From Pasteuria penetrans (GTDB lineage Bacteria; Bacillota; Bacilli; Thermoactinomycetales; Thermoactinomycetaceae), in assembly GCF_900538055.1 (NCBI RefSeq), contig NZ_UZAC03000001.1, positions 1,302,001 through 1,366,000 on the forward strand: 64,000 nt of DNA. The letters are read 5' to 3'. A program made the translations under genes and the position numbers. Numbering within the stretch: the stretch's first letter is position 1; each line of letters begins with the position of its first letter. The notes below the pieces were generated by a model. That model saw only the letters and a program-made list of their open reading frames with translations. It did not search any database and was not told the origin of the DNA. Of the stretch, positions 18,460 through 27,907 are shown in pieces.

Positions 18460-19797
18460 ATGATTCCAATTGACTTGGATGTAGACAGAATGGAAAAAAG
18501 GATAGAAGAACGTATACAACATTACGAACAGAAAGGATTATCGCTTCAGGAATCCATCCCCCATGTAGTGGAAGAGATCGAGGAAGATTCTGAATGGGCT
18601 CCTGGTCCCATGGGGAGGGCTTATACTTTTATAGCCAATTATCAGTTTAAAAAACAAATTTTAGGTGGCCGGGAGAAACACCAAAGGGGTCCCGATTTCC
18701 CAAAAGTAGACCGAAATGGTTATAAAAAACGTAAAAAACGCACCAGCAAAGGAATTGTGGTTTACTATGACCCCCAGCCAAGGAAAGGGCATTTCCGATC
18801 TGCGGTTACTAAACCCTACAAAAAATATACGAAGTCGTGTATAGATATTCTTTCCTCCTTACGTAAGGCCGGTATGTCCATAAAAAAAATATCCGAATTG
18901 TCGAATGATATTCTGCGATCAAAAATCTCACGCTCCACTGTGTCAAGATTACTTATGGGACATCTAAAGGAAGAGAATAGAGGATTCAATGAGGAACCCA
19001 TAAGAAACCCGCATGAAATTAGGACCGTAAAGGTGGATGCTTACTACAAACCCGTTCGTGGATTCGGGAAAGTAGCTGTCTATGTCATAAAAGCGAGTAG
19101 GAAAAATACATCAGGGATAAAAACAGATGAGGTTTTATCAAGTTTGGTAAATCCCCCCGAAACAGCTGAAACTTGGTATGAAGCCCTCCAAAATGTTTAC
19201 GACCGTGGTTTACGGATGGGTCCTGATACCCTTTTTATTGCTGATGGTCATAAGGGAATCAGAAAGGCGCTAAGCCAAGTATATCCCGAAGCAGGTTTTC
19301 AAGGGTGTCAATTCCACAAAATGGTGAATCTTTACCAGGCCTTCAGAAAGGATAGACCGAGAAAAAAAGGAGTGAAGTGGGAACCCATCCGAAGCCGGAT
19401 TTATCAAGACATTTTTCATGTTCTTGACAAAAAAGAAGCCCTTCATGGCTTGATACGCTTTAGTGATGACTATCAATCCAAGTTGCCCAAGCTCGTTGAA
19501 GGTCTATGGGCTTCCTTTGATGATGTGACAACGTATCTCGATTACGACCTAGCGGATGCTGTTCAAAATCGTACAACGGGTTCCTTAGAGAGAAATCACA
19601 GGGAGGCCAGACGTTATACGAATGGAGTGAGCTGTTATCCTACCCTTGATTCATTCCAAAGGGTGATTGATTCCGTGTATAAAAATTTCAACTTAGAGCA
19701 GGCAAAGAAACTTAGTGGGATGGATAATCACTCTGTGTCCGCATGGGGACTGGGAGAATTCGCTATCCCTGCCATGTATCCCCTATCTTCACACTAA
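18460..19797 (+). CDS. IS256/Mutator-family transposase, intact
   Basis: The 445-residue transposase catalyses cut-and-paste movement by DDE chemistry. The three acidic positions can be placed: VKVDAYYKPV (first Asp), FIADGHKGIRKAL (second Asp) and TTGSLERNHREARR (Glu). The Mutator hallmarks ETAETWYEALQNVYDRG and FQGCQFHKMVNLYQAF lie between. A helix-turn-helix-like segment precedes the core (about residues 125-170). A good site, AGGAAAGG, lies eight bases before ATG 18460. No stop or frameshift interrupts it, making this the only complete transposase in the window. I could not identify its terminal inverted repeats. Confidence 0.9.
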   Translation: MIPIDLDVDRMEKRIEERIQHYEQKGLSLQESIPHVVEEIEEDSEWAPGPMGRAYTFIANYQFKKQILGGREKHQRGPDFPKVDRNGYKKRKKRTSKGIVVYYDPQPRKGHFRSAVTKPYKKYTKSCIDILSSLRKAGMSIKKISELSNDILRSKISRSTVSRLLMGHLKEENRGFNEEPIRNPHEIRTVKVDAYYKPVRGFGKVAVYVIKASRKNTSGIKTDEVLSSLVNPPETAETWYEALQNVYDRGLRMGPDTLFIADGHKGIRKALSQVYPEAGFQGCQFHKMVNLYQAFRKDRPRKKGVKWEPIRSRIYQDIFHVLDKKEALHGLIRFSDDYQSKLPKLVEGLWASFDDVTTYLDYDLADAVQNRTTGSLERNHREARRYTNGVSCYPTLDSFQRVIDSVYKNFNLEQAKKLSGMDNHSVSAWGLGEFAIPAMYPLSSH

Positions 19798-21165
19798 AAA
19801 AATAATATTCTTACATTTATTTTCAGGAAAACCAACCTACCCTGAGTATGGGTATGGCTTCCATTTTTTTACATAATTGCCATTTACAGTAATTTTTTAT
19901 GTTTTATTATAATTTTTAAATTATTGTGTAATTTTAACTTTTATTATGTATGTCAATGGTTATAATTCATTACGATGATATGATTTCCGAAGGATGGGGA
20001 ACCCAAGAAAGTCAATCAGGGGGAGATTACAACCGAAAAAGGGATATCACCCATACAACCCCCTATACGAGCTATCAAAACTCTGAACAACAACTGCCTG
20101 CACCAAGGTGCCTTCAAGGGAATACTGCAATTTCTAATACGTAATAGGAAAAACTCATATATTATTTTATAAATTAATAGAGACAGATGTTCTTTGGCAT
20201 GGGCCCGTGTACAATGAACTGAAGAAACAAACTAATTATAGGGGAAAAGTAGACCCTCACCCAACTGATCCTTACAATCTAAAATTGAGGAAAAGCCCAC
20301 CCGACGATATTCCAAATCTGAAGTTCGGCCAAGGGCCAGGGCCCGCATTCCCGACCGGACACCCTGTCACTATTCCATACCTTCCCCCACATCCCAATAT
20401 CCAGATTACTTCAAAACTCACGCTCAAATCGTAAACAATAGTGGATATACCTGTCAAGTGGATATATCTGTCCACTGGGAAGAGGAAGTGGTGGGGAAAG
20501 AGTACATAGAGCATGGTTTTATATTATTTAAATATAATAAATATTTTATATAAATAATTAATATTTTTATAATGAATAAATTATTTATAAAAAATATTCA
20601 TATAGGAATCACCCCGAACCAAGCAAAGGTAGGTCGTCCTCCGTGACCTCTCCCGACGTATCAAGCCACACTTCGGTTTCGACATGAACTGTCCTTTTCG
20701 ATGCGTCACCAAACGGTTCACCCCCGTTGAGCCCCCTAATCCTCACCTGACGGGGATTCATCTAACCCCATCTTTTCCTAACTGCTCACCATCGGGATAT
20801 TGCTACCTTCAACAGTATTAGGTGGTTCGGAACCTCAGTAACCTCCCAACCAACCGGTTTCGACAGGCCACTGATAAAGACTACACCACTTACAAAGCCT
20901 ACTGAACACACACATGAAGGAATTCAAAGAATTGGAGGACAAATTTGAGTACACAATGGAAGATTAAGCCCTCCCCCACCCTCTTTAACCCATTCCGGGG
21001 AACCCCCGCCAACGCCAAAAAACACTCTGGCATAATCAGAGCGTTTTTTGGCTATCCGAACACACGAAAATGGATACAGATGGAAGAACAGGGGCAAACC
21101 CACACAACCACCATAAAATGCCCCCTTCACATATATCAGACTATTCCATAAATCATCCCGTGGAT
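19798..21165. other. 1.4-kb gap with intron fragment
   Basis: AT-rich, with short frames (19950-20144, 20207-20434) that have no ribosome-binding site or recognisable product. A group II intron 5' fragment occupies about 20640-20915. A hairpin CTCTG..CAGAG near 21025-21045 could terminate transcription. Nothing else was recognised. Confidence 0.4.
20640..20915 (-). mobile_element. Group II intron 5' fragment
   Basis: Collinear on the minus strand with 50020-50312 and with 7100-7280 on the plus strand. Shared blocks include GTGAACCGTTTGGTGACGCATCGAAA-type sequence and the GTCGAAACCGAAGTGTGGC block. It lacks domain V, so it is only the 5' portion of the RNA. Confidence 0.65.
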
Positions 21166-22551
21166 TTATCGCTCAACAACACCATGTTTGGGAACTGACA
21201 ATTGCCAGGCATAACGAAAATCCCTCTTTTCATCCCAAGAGATCCCTGCATCCAAGAAATCGTAGAGGGCCTCCACATCCTTAGCATGCCGCGCATAACC
21301 TGGCAAAATTTGCAGATCCCCCCATAACTTTGGCAACCACATACGCAGTGGACTCTTATCGCCGGTATAATAGGCGCGTTGAATCTCGGGATCGCGCAGG
21401 GGTTCCAGGGAGAGAAGGTGAGCGCAACGAATCACAAGCGCGGCAACCGCTAGCACACCCTTTGTCAAAATGGGCGAAATCAGCCAGCTGGGTAACGTTC
21501 GATATTCAAAACCCCCATGATTTTTCTCACGAAAATCTCCTAGGAAACCGTACTTGGGACGGCGGGTACAACCACGTTCATCCTCTGCCAGTACCAACGG
21601 AAGAGCCAAATAATTATCCAATGCCCGTAGGATGGGAAACGTAGGCTTCAACCCCCCAAAATGCACATGCCCCCCCAACGACAATCCAGCATGGGGCATA
21701 GCACCAGCTAGCCAGCGCGCGGCAATACCCTGCATACGCCGATTAGCCTGCAACAAACTACGTCGTAACTCCAAAAAAAGGGCATGGGGTGTAGCCTGTG
21801 GGGGTGGACGGAGTTCGACAATCGGTTTGTTATTCCTACCCGTTCCCACTCGAATGGCATCACAACCGATTCGACCTTGCATAGGAAAATAATGTGAAGC
21901 CACCAACAAACGTCCCTGTGGGGACTGCATTACAAATTCCGGATCCGCTCCCAAGGAAAGCCTATGATGAACCCAGGGAGCTTCCCCCAACCACCGATAG
22001 TATCCCGACAAAGCCCGTGCAAACATCCGTGCCAAATCACGATGGCAGCGCGGACTTGAAAGCACATGCAAAACCACAATCCGGCGACCTGTACCCACGC
22101 CACAGCGTACCACACCATAATCCAGTCCCAATGCATAGAGAGAACGCACAGCTAGTGTTCGCACACGTTGCAATTCCCTATCCGTTTCATGGTCAGGAAC
22201 ACGCCGAAACTCCGGCCGCTGCACAGATCGTGGTTTAGCCAACCAAGCTGGTGCGTGTACGGAACGGTATATGCGTAGTACTTTGGTTTGGAACACACCC
22301 ACCCAATATACGCGCAGCAGCCGCATCTCCGGCGCAGTGGCCACGCCATGGAGCCGCAACCACTCCTCTTGTTGGACTTCGGGTCGTGCCATAGTAGAAC
22401 GCTCTGGTGCGTTGAGGGTACGCCATAACACATTACCTTTTGGAATCCCTAATTGAATCGATTCTGGCAATCGACCACGAATGAGGATTTGATCTGTCAA
22501 AACTTCCTCGTCCAACCAAGGTGCCTCGCCGGAAAGAGTGAGGGTTCCCAT
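21166..22551 (-). CDS. Putative amidoligase (COOH-NH2 ligase type 2)
   Basis: The 461-residue protein carries in its second half the pattern of the phage PhiEco32-like amidoligase family: LGADPEFVM, GRIGCDAIRVG, ELRPPPQATPHALFLELRR and LSLGGHVHFGG. These are expected to form an ATP-grasp/glutamine-synthetase-like site joining carboxyl and amino groups. The first 200 residues resemble no family I can name. Start is ATG 22551, with GAGGGGG seven bases upstream. It follows cotE by 97 bp on the same strand. The family occurs in spore-forming Bacillales, so a role in spore-surface or peptide cross-linking is plausible but inferred. Confidence 0.8.
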   Translation of the reverse strand: MGTLTLSGEAPWLDEEVLTDQILIRGRLPESIQLGIPKGNVLWRTLNAPERSTMARPEVQQEEWLRLHGVATAPEMRLLRVYWVGVFQTKVLRIYRSVHAPAWLAKPRSVQRPEFRRVPDHETDRELQRVRTLAVRSLYALGLDYGVVRCGVGTGRRIVVLHVLSSPRCHRDLARMFARALSGYYRWLGEAPWVHHRLSLGADPEFVMQSPQGRLLVASHYFPMQGRIGCDAIRVGTGRNNKPIVELRPPPQATPHALFLELRRSLLQANRRMQGIAARWLAGAMPHAGLSLGGHVHFGGLKPTFPILRALDNYLALPLVLAEDERGCTRRPKYGFLGDFREKNHGGFEYRTLPSWLISPILTKGVLAVAALVIRCAHLLSLEPLRDPEIQRAYYTGDKSPLRMWLPKLWGDLQILPGYARHAKDVEALYDFLDAGISWDEKRDFRYAWQLSVPKHGVVER

Positions 22552-22648
22552 ACAACGCCCCCTCGCAACCGGTCCTTTTTAGACAACCCCCACAACAAGC
22601 CCATTTCCGCATTCATTCCCTATATGGAGGGAGAAGAATCGCCACATC

Positions 22649-23230
22649 TCAGTTGTTATCAAGGTCATCCAAAAGGAGATCAGGATCAAGATCCTCAAAG
22701 GATCTCGTCTCCAGTGAGTCATCCATGCCATGATGTTCCTTGTCATCAGCCTCTGCATAGGATAGGGGATGAACCGCGACACACATTTTTGTTTCACCAA
22801 TCAGCTCCACCAACAACTCCTTCTCCACTCGAACTTGTACGGCCTCCCGATGCGGTGTGAAGGCTGCTTCTATGCAGTTAGGGGCCTGCGCCACGGTAAC
22901 TGTAACTCTAATAGTGGATTCATGAACATTGTTGTCCATAAAAGTCAAGGGAATGCTCTCTTTATAATCCACTCTCTCGTTCAAAACTGCAGTTTCCGTA
23001 TTCCCACCGGTGGAGTACCAAATGTTGAGATCGTAACTCCCCACTACATCTGCCATATCCCCACGCCGCTGACAATCATACCTGTGATTGATAACCCAGG
23101 CGCCAAGGATCGTGTGCATTTTCTCAGGCGGGCGGAAGGTATGTGCCAATTGAGAAAATTTATGACCCTTACCCACCACAGCACGTGTGATGATTTGTCG
23201 GTAAGTTGGTGCTCGTTCGGTACGCGACAA
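22649..23230 (-). CDS. cotE: Outer spore coat morphogenetic protein CotE
   Basis: CotE directs assembly of the outer spore coat. The 193-residue protein matches it along its length: YRQIITRAVVGKGHKFSQ, ILGAWVINHRYDCQRRGD, VVGSYDLNIWYS, RVDYKESIPLTF, APNCIEAAF and VRVEKELLVELIGETKMCVAV. It ends in an acidic tail (DLDPDLLLDDLDNN) typical of CotE. The start is TTG 23230 with AGGAGGGGGGAG just upstream. It follows miaB, as in Bacillus, separated by 277 bp. Its presence identifies the organism as an endospore former. Confidence 0.95.
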   Translation of the reverse strand: MSRTERAPTYRQIITRAVVGKGHKFSQLAHTFRPPEKMHTILGAWVINHRYDCQRRGDMADVVGSYDLNIWYSTGGNTETAVLNERVDYKESIPLTFMDNNVHESTIRVTVTVAQAPNCIEAAFTPHREAVQVRVEKELLVELIGETKMCVAVHPLSYAEADDKEHHGMDDSLETRSFEDLDPDLLLDDLDNN

Positions 23231-23507
23231 CGTGCTCCCCCCTCCTAGTGTCGTTCCCTAAGAGTGTATGCAGGACATCTGCCTAGCGTTCCAGGCTCCT
23301 GGGACGAAGAAGCATCGTTTCCGCAAACAATCCATACGAACGTCAGGAAACATAGGCATTCCAGACCCTATATCACATTCGCAAAGAAAGATTTTTGCCG
23401 ACGATATTCCATAAAGAACCCCCGCTCATGCAGAAAAGGTCCATCGATTCTCATCCGTTCGTCCCCCGCGAAACTAGAGGGCTCCACAAAACCCACACAC
23501 GGTAATT

Positions 23508-24974
23508 TCAACCCACCACACTGGCGGGGATGGACCGGGAATTCCCTCCCTGTACTATCCCACGCAAGGAAAAGGAATTCGCCTCCGTAACCTGCACGTA
23601 GAGCAACTTCCCAATCCACTCCTGTGGCCCTTCAAAATGAATCAATTTATTCGTACGAGTCCTCCCCGTGAGGCGATCCCTACGCTTCTTGCTCGTACCT
23701 TCTACCAGTACCTCCAGGACCTGACCCACTAGAGCCAAATTGCAATCCCGACTGATGTCATTCTGTATCTTATGCAAACGTCGTAGACGTTCCGCCTTGG
23801 CAGTCTGCGAGATATCATCTGGCATACTAGCGGCCGGTGTCCCCACACGCGGCGAATAAACGAAGGAAAAAACAGAATCAAAACGTACCTCCTCTAGCAG
23901 GGACAACGTACGCGCAAACTGCTCCTCCGTTTCCCCAGGAAAACCTACAATGATATCGGTCGTCAATGCAATATCCGGAATCGCCACCCGCAAACGCCGT
24001 ACAAAATCAAGATACTGCACCCGATTATAGATACGACCCATTCTTTTGAGGATCCTATCATCACCGGATTGTACCGGTAGATGGAAATGCTCCACCAGAT
24101 TCCCCCGTTTGGCAAGCACATCGATAAGCGCATCATTACAATCCCGTGGGTGACTCGTCGTGAAACGAACCCTTGGAATGGGAACAGATCGCAGATCGTC
24201 CAACAAACGGTCGAATGGGTAAGGGGAATCGGATAGATCCTTACCATAGGCATTCACATTCTGCCCCAACAACGTTACCTCACAATACCCGGAGGCAGCC
24301 AACTGCCGCACCTCTTCCAGGATTGCCCCCGGCGGCCGGCTGCGCTCCTTCCCTCGCGTATAAGGCACAATGCAATAGGTGCAAAGTTTATCACAACCGT
24401 ACATGATATTAACAAAGGCCCGTAATTGATCACCACGAACTTTAGGAAGTTGCTCGATTATTTCCCCTTCCTGCGACCAAACTTCCACCACCATCTCCTT
24501 GCTAAAGTACGCCTCTTCTAGAAGATAGGGAAGGCGATAAATATTATGCGTACCAAAAACCAGATCTACATACGGATGAACTTCTAAGACACGCCGCACC
24601 ACAACCTCCTCCTGTGGCATACAACCGCAAATCCCGAGCAGGAGCCCGGGATGTTCACGCTTACGTTGTGCCAAACGTCCTAATTCCCCAAACACTTTAT
24701 CCTCCGCATTCTCGCGAATGGCACACGTATTGAGAAGGATAAGATCTGCCTCCTCCTCCTCCTCCGTTACCTCATACCCCATCGATTCCAACAACCCTGC
24801 CAGGGCTTCACTATCATGAACGTTCATCTGACAACCGTAAGTAACAATCCGGTATTTCTTACCCACACCCAAGGTACGGAGATGGGACGGCAAGGGTTCC
24901 ATATCGACCACAGCAACGGAACTGCGTGTACGTTTCTTAGCCGCCCGCAAATCTGGACGCTGATCGGTAGCCAT
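23508..24974 (-). CDS. miaB: tRNA-2-methylthio-N6-dimethylallyladenosine synthase
   Basis: Radical-SAM methylthiotransferase that modifies A37 of tRNAs reading UNN codons. The 488-residue protein has the UPF0004 domain (VTYGCQMNVHDSEALAGLLESMG, NTCAIRENAEDKV, GICGCMPQE), the radical-SAM cluster motif CDKLCTYC inside VNIMYGCDKLCTYCIVPYTRGKE, the LLGQNVNAYG and HLPVQSGDD blocks, and a C-terminal TRAM domain. An extra N-terminal stretch of about 35 residues is usual in Bacillales. Start is ATG 24974 with GGGGGA upstream. Confidence 0.97.
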   Translation of the reverse strand: MATDQRPDLRAAKKRTRSSVAVVDMEPLPSHLRTLGVGKKYRIVTYGCQMNVHDSEALAGLLESMGYEVTEEEEEADLILLNTCAIRENAEDKVFGELGRLAQRKREHPGLLLGICGCMPQEEVVVRRVLEVHPYVDLVFGTHNIYRLPYLLEEAYFSKEMVVEVWSQEGEIIEQLPKVRGDQLRAFVNIMYGCDKLCTYCIVPYTRGKERSRPPGAILEEVRQLAASGYCEVTLLGQNVNAYGKDLSDSPYPFDRLLDDLRSVPIPRVRFTTSHPRDCNDALIDVLAKRGNLVEHFHLPVQSGDDRILKRMGRIYNRVQYLDFVRRLRVAIPDIALTTDIIVGFPGETEEQFARTLSLLEEVRFDSVFSFVYSPRVGTPAASMPDDISQTAKAERLRRLHKIQNDISRDCNLALVGQVLEVLVEGTSKKRRDRLTGRTRTNKLIHFEGPQEWIGKLLYVQVTEANSFSLRGIVQGGNSRSIPASVVG

Positions 24975-25456
24975 ATCTGTTCCCCCTTCAAACTTCCATT
25001 AAGTATGTCATATTTTTTCGTTCGCCCGTCGGAATTCACACTCAGCCCTTATTGTAGCGCACAGACCCCTTCCCTGGCTAACCAAGTACGTATGGCATCC
25101 ATTTTCCTATCCTGAAAAAGGTTTATTTCATTCATAACACCCTTCACCCGTATACTTATCGAATCCTAATACAAAAATCCAGTAAAACTAATTATTTTCA
25201 GTTTTTTAAGTATAAATTTTTAATAAATATAAATACATGGGTATACCCCTACACCCATACTATGGAATACGGGAAAGACAGTACCCGAACAGATTTTTTA
25301 TGCTCATGCACGTAGAAGCCCTGTATATATCGATAGATTGAAATAAAATAATACAATAAACATTTGTATAATTCTTATTATTTTAATTTTTTCTATTTTT
25401 CAATAATAGGATCGGTATGGTAATGGAACACGAAAAGAGAGGACCGTGATGGCATA
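24975..25456. other. Divergent spacer between miaB and the first aminopeptidase
   Basis: About 480 bp, AT-rich after 25140. It must hold promoters for both flanking genes, but no -35/-10 pair stands out enough to call. No gene was recognised. Confidence 0.4.
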
Positions 25457-27016
25457 GTGATAGGAAAATTGACTCGGTGGTTACCACAAAAGGGAATGAA
25501 GACGTTGCAAATTTGCTTGGGATGCATAAGTATTGGCATTTGGGCGGGCACCGAATACAACCCCTATTTATGGAATCACACGCATGCCCATAACGTCCAC
25601 AGTGGTGGGGAATGGACCCCTGCAAGGCCTGTCTACGAAATTACTGGTACCTATGAGCCAAAACAACGCGATCTAAAAGGTCACATGCAACTCCATGTAC
25701 CAGAAAATCTCCCCGAGGCCCAAGGGAATTCCGTCTTTCTACACCTCTATCCTAATGCATTTCATCATTGGAAACATGAAAAATTCATACGACCCGTGAA
25801 ACCCGGTTTCTTGATCCCCTACAATGTAAAAATCAACGGGCAAAATGCTGTTACAGAACTACATCATAATAAAACAATCCTGCAAATCCACCTGCCACGG
25901 CAAACAAAGGAAACCACATTGAATATAGAAATGGATTACCACCTCCGCATCCCGGAAGGGGGACTACGGTTGAGCCAGGAGGGGAAAACCGCCTTCCTAG
26001 CTCAATGGTATCCTATGCTAGCTGTCCATGATCAAAATCGTTGGCACCTGAATCCTTATACCACTATAGGGGAACCCTTCTACACCCGAGCAGCTGATTA
26101 CCATGTCTCCCTCGAAACCCCCCCCGGGTACCGTATCATTTCCACTGGTAGGAATCCGGAACCTAGTAAAAACACAGCACGGATTTCATCCCACCAAACA
26201 CGTGATTTTACAGCAATGATCACTTCAGAATACCAGGCACTCACTAGTCAAGAGGATGGTGTATATATCCATCTATGGTACCGACCCGAGGATCGAGAAC
26301 TAGCACAATCATTGCAACATACCGCTGTCTCCAGCTTACGTTTCTTCAGCGAAAAATTCGGGGCATACCGTGACGAAATAACCGATGAACTGGACATCGT
26401 GTTTGATTCATCGAAGATCAACCCCGGCAACATGGGGGGTATGGAATATCCCGGGTTAATCACCATCCAAACCCGAGGCATATCACGGATGAGAAGAGAG
26501 ATTCCCATACCCGATAACGCAATAAAAACCCCATTGGCTCACGAAATAGCCCACCAGTGGTGGTATGGATTTGTGGGCAATAACCAAGCACAAGAAGCAT
26601 GGCTCGATGAGGGATTAACCACCTTTTCTGAAATCCTCTACATGGAGAACGTGGAGGGGGAAACCCATCTAGACGATTTACGGAAAATCGTCTCCAGCTC
26701 TGATAAAAGCGAAATCGGCAAGAAGGAAACACTCACTGGAGATCCGCATTCCAAAGAATCCTATGGCATCATGGCCTATGCAAGGCCCGCAGCCATGATG
26801 TTCGATTTGGCTACTGAAGTGGGGAATATGGACGAATTATTGGCAATCTTAAATAAATACCACAATCAATATCGCTATAAGATTGCAACAGGCTGCGAAT
26901 TCATACGATTTGTGGAATCACAATCTAGAAAAAATTTGAGATATTTTTTCTATAAATGGTTGTACCGTTTGCCAGATGATTGTCTATCGGAGAACGAAAA
27001 ACCAGTAACAAAATAG
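25457..27016 (+). CDS. Exported M1-family zinc metallopeptidase, copy 1
   Basis: Gluzincin peptidase of the aminopeptidase N/ERAP type. The 519-residue protein starts with a signal or anchor segment (MKTLQICLGCISIGIWAG) and then the M1 beta domain with FLHLYPNAFHHW and FLAQWYPMLAV. The exopeptidase-type substrate motif appears as MGGMEYPGL, and the zinc site HEIAHQWW..18..DEG is complete (His362, Glu363, His366, Glu385). The chain stops soon after the catalytic domain, so it is shorter than typical aminopeptidase N. Start is taken as GTG 25457; inner starts are possible. A diverged duplicate begins at 27908 on the same strand. Confidence 0.9.
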   Translation: MIGKLTRWLPQKGMKTLQICLGCISIGIWAGTEYNPYLWNHTHAHNVHSGGEWTPARPVYEITGTYEPKQRDLKGHMQLHVPENLPEAQGNSVFLHLYPNAFHHWKHEKFIRPVKPGFLIPYNVKINGQNAVTELHHNKTILQIHLPRQTKETTLNIEMDYHLRIPEGGLRLSQEGKTAFLAQWYPMLAVHDQNRWHLNPYTTIGEPFYTRAADYHVSLETPPGYRIISTGRNPEPSKNTARISSHQTRDFTAMITSEYQALTSQEDGVYIHLWYRPEDRELAQSLQHTAVSSLRFFSEKFGAYRDEITDELDIVFDSSKINPGNMGGMEYPGLITIQTRGISRMRREIPIPDNAIKTPLAHEIAHQWWYGFVGNNQAQEAWLDEGLTTFSEILYMENVEGETHLDDLRKIVSSSDKSEIGKKETLTGDPHSKESYGIMAYARPAAMMFDLATEVGNMDELLAILNKYHNQYRYKIATGCEFIRFVESQSRKNLRYFFYKWLYRLPDDCLSENEKPVTK

Positions 27017-27907
27017 AGGAAAATTAGGTTGCTGGGAACAGCAGATCATCTAGCAATTTATGTGACCCTTCCCCCATGAAGCCGCGGCGTATCCGGTGAA
27101 CCAATCCAACGCCGCGGAAACAACGCAAACAGTGGACCATCGATATCGCGGTTAAGGCCAACTCCCCCCATCCACCAGGTCATTATGGCTATAGCAGAGG
27201 GAATATGAACTTTCCGATGCTCTCTGACTCACTATGGGAAGTCAATGGACGGGTTGTTTACCCCCATAAGACTTCCCGCTATCATAATAGATTTTTCTCT
27301 CTGAAATGTTGTTTTTTTCCTAGTAATGTTGTACCATGGATGTGAGTGCTTAGGGTTTCCCCCTTCTGGTTTTATTGTTTTGTGCCAATCAATGGGCACA
27401 GGGTCAAAAGTCCCCCGCAGGGCTCTTAAGTCTTCGGGAACTATCTTGTATTTTTTTAATAGAATATATTTATTTATTAATGAGAATACCCATTGCATGT
27501 ATTTGTTAGTAAATAGTATGTTCTGATTGTACGATAGCAGGTACGAAAACTGGAGTGGGCGTGTATAAACGATCGGCCGGTACTATCTCATACTTTTGAC
27601 CCTACACCCAATATCCTACCAGGGATAGGGGGCATAGGCCATCATCCCCTTTCTACATACCGTAGCGGTAATTTTCACTCCTAATTCGTTGTAAATAGTG
27701 TGACAGTATTCTATTTTTTATCCGATAGCTCGGTTCATGGTCATCAAACAGGGTTCAGCGTGCCTATACTATGGACAGGTATTTTCACTAATAAAATGTT
27801 ATTATATTACTAGTTTATTTTACCAAAAGGTGTAACTAGGTTCATAACAGTGGGAACATTCCCCACAGAAAATTGCACGATCCCAACATACGAGGAAGAG
27901 AAATAGG
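27017..27907. other. 890-bp spacer between the two aminopeptidases
   Basis: The first 150 bp after the stop resemble the sequence after the second copy, showing that the duplicated unit included 3' DNA. Bases 27232-27350 match 57780-57895 in inverted orientation, and 27480-27610 resembles 53130-53270. No gene was recognised. Confidence 0.5.
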
